From Isoetes taiwanensis (taxonomy: Eukaryota > Streptophyta > Lycopodiopsida > Isoetales > Isoetaceae), in assembly GCA_021234155.1 (NCBI GenBank), contig JAJEKV010000070.1, positions 6,692,602 to 6,756,601 of the forward strand: a stretch of DNA of 64,000 nucleotides. The letters run 5' to 3'. A program made the translations under genes and the position numbers. This document shows, one piece after another, positions 22,438 to 30,435 of the stretch; the stretch's first letter is position 1, and every line of letters starts with the position of its first letter. Below the pieces are notes generated by a model that ran no database searches, was not told where the DNA came from, and saw only the letters and a list, made by a program, of their open reading frames with translations.

Positions 22438-22625
22438 AACGTTTCTCTTCACCAACTCATCTATATGTGCAGGATTTGAACCTTCACTTTTTTTTTTTTG
22501 CCCTTGTGTTCAGCGCCTGCACGATAGAAGGATGCTAACCATAACGACTATAGGATGCCGCCGCGAACGTTTCTCTTCCCGGTCTTGTCTATTTTAAGCT
22601 ACAACCTGCAGGAATTGAACCGGCA
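22428..22625 (-). repeat. Two tRNA-like (SINE-like) repeat units
   Basis: Each unit begins gccgccgcgaacgtttctcttc on the plus strand and, 20-35 bp on, has a T-arm-like box. On the minus strand the boxes are GAAGGTTCAAATCC and CCGGTTCAATTCC. The first unit also has a TGGTTAGCAT A-box-like motif and an internal A12 run on the minus strand. They look like tRNA-derived retroposon pieces and not functional tRNA genes. Confidence 0.45.
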
Positions 22626-23728
22626 CATAACATTATAAATAAGGTCATGTTATGCCTTAAGATCATAATATGTAGCAATGCTTGCGAGCATAGCGAACTC
22701 CAACTGCAAGCATTACTCCATCTAGACATATATAACAACTGACATCTCATGTAGCATTTCATGCACGGTCTACACAACAACAATAACCTACACAATACAG
22801 CAAAACAAAAGCCACAATGTAATAGCAGAGCATCTACATGACAGGAACAACACGCAACGGCATTATCTAGCAAACACTGGCTATCAGCAAGCATATCTAC
22901 CAGGTCTGCAAAACTTAAACCCTACACTAGCGTATCTACCTGGCAGCTTGCTATCTTACGCATTTTTCAAATATTATTAAATCCTTAGCTTGCTTTTAAT
23001 CCGCCGCAAACATTTCTTTTGTCCTTCTTAGGGTATGTGCTTCATCCTCAACCAATCTGCCCGAGCATTTCGATCTGAGAGTCAAAATCAAGCTGATCAA
23101 GCAGGCTTCGACCTGCCTAATGTGATATTCCTGCTTTTGTTCTCATTTGTGGGCGCCAAGTCCTATTGACCTCTTCTTTGATCAGCAAGTTGGGCTGTTA
23201 TCTGGAAGGCCAAAAATGCTGACAGCCAATACCAAATGCAAACATTGCAGGTTTATTGGCCCATTAATTATTTACGACTATTTTAATGGGAAATGGTTCT
23301 AATAACCATCAATGGAAAAGGTGAGCACCCCTAATTCGGGTGGCTGGCTCACCAACGTGCAGAAAAACTTGTCTACAAATTTTGTGCCAGGTCGCTTTGC
23401 CACGCTGGCAAGAGTTTTGATAGAAGAGGCAGTGGAGATAATATGTTATAGGAGGGCCTGAAGGGGCAAGAGGCAGCATAACACCCATTTCAATTCTCCG
23501 CATCACTGCTTGAAAATTTCTTGGATCCGAGCAACACCAGGCTGATTCCACACTTGCCATTAAAATTTCATGCTTGGGCAACCCAAATTCCGAACAAATC
23601 CAACAGGAATCAGGTTCCAGAAAAAACATTTTGCTCCAATTCAAGTCATCCTCTTCCCATTCAAAATTCCTAGAATTGTCGAATTGAAGAACACTATTAG
23701 GAGAGCCAGGGGCAATGATAGGGAAAGT
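22626..23728. other. No firmly recognised gene
   Basis: A minus-strand frame of 111 codons (23,309-23,644) lies directly downstream of the MAPKKK-like fragment and may be its poorly conserved C-terminal extension. Nothing else stands out. Confidence 0.3.
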
Positions 23729-23988
23729 TTAGCAGAGAACAGGGAAATTTTGGGCAACAAAAGGATGAGCAAGCAATCGGATAGTAGTCCATTGATCAGA
23801 CGGCTGTGCAAAGACATTTTTCAAAAACTCCTGCCCTTTAGCAAAGAACAGGAGATTTCTGGGATTTCATCAGAACATGCAATCTGATACAGAACCACGA
23901 AAGGTTTAGCGATATAATCCCAAGAAACTCTACCTGTAAATATTTCGATTAGTGTTCAAGCCATACACCATATATCGGAAGCAGAGCC
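23729..23988 (-). pseudogene. MAPKKK-type protein kinase C-lobe fragment
   Basis: The minus strand reads GSASDIWCMA, stop, TLIEIFTGRVSWDYI, then VLYQIACSDEIPEI. After a one-base shift come GQEFLKNVF, QWTTIRLLAHPFVA and a stop. It matches subdomains IX-XI of plant A-type MAPKKKs (SDvWSLGCTviEm.TGR.PW, IAC.DE.P.iP, FL..C…RWTA..LL.HPF). Only the C-lobe is present. Captured host DNA is the likely origin. Confidence 0.6.
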
Positions 23989-24044
23989 ACAGCCGGAATC
24001 TCTAGTTGCTGATATGATTTCTCAAACAATATTGCATGTTGCTG

Positions 24045-24175
24045 AAGCAGAAATCCATAGATTGGGTTTAGAAATCCACAAGTTGGATTGAGGAAGCCAT
24101 CGATTGGGCTGAGACCTACAGATTGGCCCGAGAAACCCACCAATTGGGCTGGGAAATCCGACCCATTTGCCTAGA
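24045..24175 (+). repeat. Imperfect minisatellite, unit about 20-22 bp
   Basis: About six degenerate units follow the pattern (c/g)attggg.tgagaaa.cca.c. On the minus strand the unit encodes a run of GFLNP-like repeats, which is fortuitous. Confidence 0.6.
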
Positions 24176-24299
24176 AACCCATGTACTTGCCTAAAAAGAT
24201 CAAGGAGTTTTGCTTGAGAAATGTGGGTGTCGATAATCAAACAAAAGTGGCTGTATTTCATGTAGCCTAATCGTGTGGTTCACAACATTGTGAGAATAT

Positions 24300-26512
24300 T
24301 GCTTTGCTCGTGTGGTTAATTCATTATGGAAATTGATGCTTCAAGATGCAATTATAGAAAAAAACTAAATTGATGCTTCCATATGCAACTCTGGGAAAGC
24401 CTAAGCTAATGTATATTACGTGGTCCCAATTTATGATTAATAGTTTTCTGCTACAAACTATGCATATTTGATATATCATAGATGTATATCCCTTAGGAAG
24501 TGTGAATTTAATTAAATCATACTAAGGTATTGTCTACTACAAAGGGCATCTTACATAGGCCTCAGAAAATTAGAGAGAAAAGGGGAAGATTAAGCTTTAA
24601 GAATCACACCCTGTTGCGATTCACTATAACAGATTTGTCCATATCCTTCATGCCAAAATAATGGGCAGTATCTTGTAAGTCAACCGAGTGTAACTCAACT
24701 AAGTGCACAATAACTCAAGCAACCAAGTGCACATTGATGAAGAAAAGTTCCAAAAGCAATGGTCAATCATCTGTTTTCATCAAACAAATTTATGGTAGCC
24801 TACAAATGCTCTAAAAATAACTCAGATTTGCTGTAGAGTAACATTTTTCTCATACGCTATACAAAAACATGCTAGGAATTTAAAAAAGCCCGCCTTCCAG
24901 TATCTTCATATCCAACATGTTTGACAGGTTGAAAATGTTTAGGACCCAACTTCTCGCCACTATTTCGAACCTAGGGGGGGTGCCCATATTCCGTGCACTT
25001 AAGGTTTGAATAAAAAAGAGGCTTAGTTTTTCTGATCAAAACAGGAAAAAAAGCACGGTTCTGGAGAGTTCGAGGATGGATCTGTTACGAGAAACAAAAA
25101 TCAGAGAAATCGGGTCTCCACACCTCCAGTTGTGAGCCTTCAAAGTAGGCATATCATCTGACCATCACCGTTCACCTCCTGCCCATCTAGCGTGCACCAG
25201 AATTTTCAGTTCATTTTTCATGAAGAGGCACGATTCCAGGGCTTCTGGGTGCACGGTTCCAGGGCTTTTGTGAGCGGAAGCTGGTACCAAAACTATGGCG
25301 AAACCTGGGCAAAGGCACGGAATATGGGCACCCCCCCCTATACAGCTTTTAGGACTGAAAATAACTATTTCACACATAATCATTGCATAATAAGTGCTCG
25401 TCGGATCCAGCACATCCAATCAGAAGTGGTTCTGAATTTAATTTTCTTGAACTGTCATAGCTTCCTACAACAAAGTCATGTTCTGGTATCCAAAAGCTTG
25501 CATGGTGCCATCCATCTTTCTTCCTGTCTAAAATCTCTTGAAAGAACTTGCTCGAATGCGCAGAACAAAAACCCCTTTTTTTAGCTTTCTGTATCAAACG
25601 CCCAAAAAACAACCGTTCTTTTTTGTTTTCTGCGCATCAGGAAAAATGAGTGCATCGCTCTTTAGAGTCTGGTCCCTAAATTGAGGATTTTATGCACAAT
25701 CACCCAAAAGATGAGCAGCTGGCCTACATTTTGGTTTTTGAGCAAGGATTTGCTGCAAGTTTGGGAGAGACGGGATTTAAATTTGGGGAGTGTCTCAGAA
25801 ACCTGCTAGCATGTCTTTTTTTTAAGCCAGTAAAGTCGACATTATCAAAATCCATCAGCCGAATAATTCTAGCTGCTGTCGGATGACTACTTATGGCAGT
25901 CCATTTTTACAAAGGTAAGAATCTATATCAAATCTAACAACCAAATAGAAGCTGCATTCTAACGGAGAAGGAAATAAATAAGAAAGAAGCTTACCATAGT
26001 CGTGCCTTTGCTCTGTTTGCTCTACATGCCATATCTGCCAAGCTTAGAAACATTAATGCACGAGTAAAAAAAGGGATACGAAAAAATGCAACAGAACTGA
26101 CGCTGAAGAGCATGGCTTGAACTGCTGCTGTAAGGGGCCTGTAAGGGGCTCGCAGGGGGTGTTTATCCCCTTCATCGATTTCACCCTTTCTTCATCATAT
26201 TTTAATCCCTCAGACATCGATTCTGTTCTGCTCTTGCCTATTTTTGTAGCGGGATGCGTAAATCCGGCATCTAAAATAGCCTTTTCTTCTGTATTTGTAG
26301 CCCGATGCATAGAGAGGAAGATGGTAACCTTGGAGGAGGCAGGGAAGGCAGTATTCTTCACTGCCAATCGAAAAATTCCGCCAGTTCAGGAATCCTAAGG
26401 GACGATGCATCCCAGAATCAAAAGCTGGCCGCCCAAATTTGACGAAACAAAATAGGAAAGAGGACGGATTCGCATGTTTGTGCAGAGCTTTTTTGAGGCA
26501 GACTCGCCCAAC
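24300..26512. other. No recognised gene
   Basis: Several open frames of 80-130 codons exist. One on the minus strand (25,370-25,612) includes DGWHHASFWIPEHDFVVGSY and LLIGCAGSDE, and another (26,053-26,367) includes KNTAFPASSKVTIFLSMH. Both look less random than the rest and may be further captured exons. I cannot name their families. Confidence 0.3.
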
Positions 26513-26690
26513 AGGGGAACCGTCCGAAGTTTTTTTTCCTTTTTTTTCAAGGGCACGTGTCGATCTCAGGATTTGTTTCATCAAACGGACCTATATAAGC
26601 GGGGAACGTCCGAAGTTTTTTTTTCCTTCTTTTTCAAGGGCACGTGTCGAACCCAGCTTCTTCAAGGGCACGTGTCGACCCCAGGTTTTT
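26513..26690 (+). repeat. Direct repeats with three G-box (CACGTG) sites
   Basis: The unit gg(g)aac.gtccgaag, T-run, cttttttcaagggcacgtgtcga occurs at about 26,513 and about 26,599, and its last 17 bases occur again at about 26,662. CACGTG is at 26,554, 26,641 and 26,669. G-boxes bind bZIP and bHLH factors in plants. A regulatory role inside the transposon is speculative. Confidence 0.65.
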
Positions 26691-26869
26691 TTCTCATCAA
26701 AGAAAATAGGCGGGGAACATCCTTTATATATGGTTTGATAAGACGTAAGAACATGCATATATGCATAAGAAGAAACACAGATGGTGGATATTATATTTAA
26801 GCAATACTTCTAACGTTTTTTTCCCTCATATAGTGGCATTGTTTTAAACTATGGATTTCTACTTCAAAA

Positions 26870-27330
26870 CACTAGGACGTTGACATGTCCTTGAGGAAAT
26901 CACGTGATGTAAATGCCAAAATATGTAACAGAGCATTGATGTAAAACTACCAATATGTCTGGCAGTATAAGACGACACAAGCTTATCACAAAAGTTGCAA
27001 AAATATTGCGACAAAATATGACACAAATGAGTAACAAAATTGACCCAAAACTTTAGAACTACCAACGTTATGGTTGACATAAAGCTATTGATATGGTTGA
27101 CTTTAAATGATGTCACAAGCTTTCTACAATACATGTGCAATTAGCATTACAAAAGCTAACATAGATATACCAAAAAATTGACACAAACCTTTCAGAAAAA
27201 TGACGTCGTGGTTGACGCAACTGTATTGACACAAGTTTTGACGCAATTTAGTAAATTTGTATCACTTTCGAGCGTCTGACACAAATTTGACAAACCTTAT
27301 ACGATAGTGACGTAGAGCTTGACGCAAAAA
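26870..27330 (+). repeat. Right subterminal repeat region of the CACTA element
   Basis: Recurring motifs include ttgacacaa, gtgacgtag, ttgacgcaa, tgacgtcg and tatgacacaa. They are the counterparts of the left subterminal motifs. No gene is visible. Confidence 0.65.
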
Positions 27331-27351
27331 ACCTATCCTGTTGTAGTGTAT

Positions 27352-27992
27352 ATTCCGAATGAACGAGGTTGGCAGATCCCCTCTCAAGCTGTCTGGGGCC
27401 TCATACAATTTTTGGAGCGTGCTGCTACGTCTTCTGATCCCTCAGTCCACCGTCAAGCTGGATTCTGTGTAGCCATGAAGTGTCTCCTTCAGTGTTCTAT
27501 TGCGGCACCCTATCTACTATTGCAATCCCAATGCCAGTGCTGGTGCCTTTGATCTTCAGACTTGCCTCCTCATCGAATACCAGTATGCCCTGCAGAAGCC
27601 CACCGTGCCTTTGAAGACATACGCAGTTAGAATTTCTCATTGACGCATCACCTTCAATTGGAAAACATACATCCGATGCGCTCAAAGATAGACAAGATCT
27701 CATACAGAAATACCATACTGAGGCACGCCCTCATAGTAGACAGGATGATTTTGAGAAGGTTCCTGGTTTCCCACCTCTCGAAACTGTTCCTGCTTTTCTC
27801 TCCTCCGAGTGTTCTTTGTTGGGCTGGAGTGTTAGTCCTGTACCTCCAGGCACAGGACTATTCCTAAGTTCCACGCAGCAAGGCAAAAACAAGGGACCAG
27901 ATCAAGCGTTAGGTAGCAAAACCACGCCCCCGCCGAAAGCCACGCAGAAGTCCACGTCCCCGTCAAAGAAGAGAGCCAGACCAGACAAATAA
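27352..27992 (+). pseudogene. C-terminal part of the coiled-coil retroelement ORF
   Basis: Sequence immediately after the CACTA target duplication continues the frame left at 14,224. The codons …TGG ATC TAT are followed by ATT CCG AAT, giving IPNERGWQIPSQAVWGL and RQAGFCVAMKCLL. Two frameshifts later comes a proline/lysine tail (PPPKATQKSTSPSKKRARP) ending at the stop codon 27,990-27,992. The KKRARP cluster looks like a nuclear-localisation or nucleic-acid-binding signal. The tail is repeated at 5,935-6,127. Confidence 0.55.
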
Positions 27993-28100
27993 CGACCTCC
28001 GAGGAGTTCGGCCTTAACTTAGCGGGATTCTAGGCACTAATGAAGACACTTCCAGAATCCCTGAAATCATGCGTTGATCCAGGAGTCGGTGACTGAGAAG

Positions 28101-29150
28101 GCAAACAATGGAAAGCAGGACAAGAAGCATGTCACTTTCAAGGACAAAGGGTAAGCGGGAGGTTCAAACTACTCCAAAGCAGTGAAGCAGTTCTGCAGTC
28201 CATCCCAAAAGAGAAGAGGCAGAATGTATAGAAAAGCAGTTGTACTTCAAGTGCTTCCAACTGGGACATTGGACGCACAGCTATCCTCCGGTGATGAACG
28301 CGGCACTAGCAGAGCTAGGAGGAGAACACGACGACGAAGAAGCTTAAGACTACATCCAGCGTGAGCGCTACACATTCCTTGCGGGTCATTGACTCCGAGA
28401 ATGCCGAGAGCCAATATCAGATCATTTCAACAATCGGAAAATCAAAGCCAAATTCTTCGTAGTGTTGATAGTCACAAGAAGTACCCATAATTTTGTTTCC
28501 CCAAGGATGATAGAAATGTTGAAGCTGAAACCATTGAAGCCCAAGCCTAGGTTACTAGTGTTGGCAAGTGGGGCAATCCGACACACAGCGAAAAAAAGGA
28601 TCAACTTCGACATAGACTTGCCCGGCATCAACATTGGAATGGGAGCAGTATGACCTGATCATAAGTATAGAATACCTTGGCCCGACCAGTGCTATAATTG
28701 ATTACGGGAAGAAGTGACCTTAATGGCGCCAAACGGCAAAGTCATTGAGATAATAGGTAAAGAAGTCACCCCAATCATGCAATGCATGTCTAGTAAGAAG
28801 TTACTTAAATGCATAAAGAGAGAGCAAGTGGCCTACGTCTTCAAGCTCGAAGTTGAAGAGCTAGAAACAGAGGAAGACAAGGAGGGCAAAGCATTAAGCA
28901 AGTTGCCGAAGCGAATAGCCAAGCTAGTGAAGGAATTCCATGATCTCTTTACAGATGAGATCAAGCAATTTCCTCCATACAGGGAAGTTGAGTGTGAAAT
29001 AGCACTTGAACCAGGGACCAAGCCCACAAGTAAGGCACTGTACAGAATGGCAGCTCAAAAGTTGGTAGAATTGAAAAAGCAGTTGCAAAAGCTATTAGAT
29101 CTAGAGTTTATAAGACTTAGTGTCTCCCCTGTTGTACCTTCATTTGCTTA
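28101..29150 (+). pseudogene. Second Ty3/Gypsy pol fragment: zinc knuckle, protease, start of RT
   Basis: In order it has a zinc-knuckle relic YFKCFQLGHWTHSY, where the first and last cysteines have become tyrosine. A protease relic follows with STHNFVSPRMIE after an altered active site (VTRS where the family has DSG), then DLPGINIGMG and VTLMAPNGKVIEI. Next is a 145-codon frame (28,714-29,151) with FHDLFTDEIKQFPPYREVE, LEPGTKPTSKALYRMA and FIRLSVSP, the start of reverse transcriptase. It stops just before the RT catalytic motifs. It is a different subfamily from the element at 6.5-9.8 kb. Confidence 0.85.
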
Positions 29151-29688
29151 AGAAACTTGGTAGTTTAAAGAATGGATATAAGATGCCACCGTCCCACATG
29201 AATCTGATTTCCTTTGTATATATACACAACACCAATTCGCATCATTATTACAATGCTATTTCACCTATTCAGCTGACATTGCAACCATCTTATGGACATG
29301 TGAACTTTCAAAATGTTTAATAACAAGCACTATCTTTTATTCATATTTAAATTTTGCACAGTATCTATAGAGTCAAAAATTTTCATACAATACAAATATT
29401 TGGGACCTACATCTACATGATACACAACAGCTTTTTATCCTAATAGAAAAATGGTTTAAATCGCACATGTTACAAAGCTAGATGTTTCTTAAATGCATTT
29501 CAATTGATAACATATCAATCTCCCCTAATCAAAATCTCTCATCTAACACAAATAAACCCTAAGCCAAAACTACAATTGCAAGTTGGCCTTCTGCAACGTG
29601 TCCACAACAACTTGCCTCAATCCGTTCATTGCAAAATCCATAACTACTACTATTTCAAACTTCCTAAACCACTGACACTAACAAAACT
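29151..29688. other. No recognisable gene
   Basis: AT-rich, with only short frames. It separates the truncated Gypsy fragment from the DDE-like element tail. Confidence 0.4.
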
Positions 29689-30075
29689 TGCCATTGCATT
29701 TAGCCCGCTTCAGTTATCGACATGAACTAAAACAAACCCGTAGTACAAAACACAACCTAAACAAAACTCGCCTCACATATCCCACTCCATGTGCTACTTA
29801 AGCTACTTTTCAAACCATTCATAGATACACCTGTAGAAATCTCTTTCACAATTCAACTACACATGCAAACAAATCATCCAACCCATCTACATAAAGTTAC
29901 AAGGGCAACCTTCAGTGCATTAGCACCTTATTTTTTCGCTCGAGGGTATATAAATTCGGGGTAAAATTATCTTGACCCTCTCCTCTAGGATGGGCCCTAG
30001 AAACCTTACGAAACTTTTTGCAAGTCGCAACATCATTTAAATATACAGGAATGGCAAGTAGATTGCCATTCTCTA
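29689..30075 (-). mobile_element. Tail-end fragment of the DDE-like element, copy 3
   Basis: 29,689-29,980 matches the 3' tail at 3509-3722. 29,985-30,025 matches the final codons of copy 1 (LAK.F.RF..PI read on the minus strand). Everything upstream of the last roughly 20 codons is missing, so this is a truncated relic. Confidence 0.65.
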
Positions 30076-30260
30076 CTTGCCATTCTTGTAACGTGGAAGA
30101 CACTTAGCAAGCAGCCTTCGGAATGCAGGGTAAACAGGCAAAATGTAGGGTAAATCCTCAAAATGCAAGTAAATCCTCAAGAATGCAAGTTCGCTGCTGC
30201 TCCGTCGCTGCTCTTGTGGTCAACAAATTTTTTATTTACATTCTTTATTTGGAACAGTGC

Positions 30261-30371
30261 CACGTGCCAGAGCGTTACTGGCAGATGCGGAAGAATGCTC
30301 AAGTGTTTTTTACGATTTAAGATGTACCAGCCTGGAACGATTTAAGATTTACGATTTAAGATGTGTTGACT
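30261..30371 (+). promoter_or_regulatory. Candidate promoter elements of the kinase gene
   Basis: A G-box CACGTG lies at 30,261. Three copies of acgatttaagat start at 30,312, 30,337 and 30,351. A W-box-type TTGACT lies at 30,366, 38 bases before the start codon. No clear TATA box is visible. W-boxes bind WRKY factors common at defence genes; the function here is inferred only. Confidence 0.35.
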
Positions 30372-30384
30372 TTTGATACTAACC

Positions 30385-30435
30385 ATGCGCTCCGTTCTTG
30401 GCTATGGCATCCTTTTTCAAGGCCGGCAAGGCTAA
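30385..30435 (+). promoter_or_regulatory. Upstream ORF overlapping the kinase start
   Basis: An ATG at 30,385 opens a 16-codon frame ending at TAA 30,433-30,435, in a different frame from the kinase ATG at 30,404. If the transcript begins upstream of it, it could reduce kinase translation. The transcript start is unknown. Confidence 0.4.

Larger units (their letters stand above)
14225..27348 (+). mobile_element. CACTA (En/Spm-type) transposon, 13.1 kb, carrying host gene fragments
   Basis: The left end CACTACAACATAATAGGG and the reverse complement of the right end, CACTACAACAGGATAGG, match at about 15 of 17 positions. The ends are flanked by TAT at 14,222-14,224 and at 27,349-27,351, the 3-bp target duplication typical of this superfamily. 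Both ends carry subterminal copies of TGACGCAA- and TTGACACAA-type motifs. Inside are a DUF4216-like transposase remnant (21.5-22.3 kb), a nested Helitron, and minus-strand fragments resembling PPR, CXC/TSO1, Tm-1-like (UPF0261) and MAPKKK genes. No full transposase is visible, so movement would have depended on an autonomous relative. Confidence 0.9.

Noticed and set aside
22428-22625. Possible functional tRNA genes
   Set aside because: Only T-arm and weak A-box resemblance is present. The anticodon arm and a complete acceptor stem cannot be formed.
30398-30403. TTG at 30,398 as the kinase start
   Set aside because: An ATG in the same frame lies six bases downstream at 30,404 and is the normal eukaryotic start.
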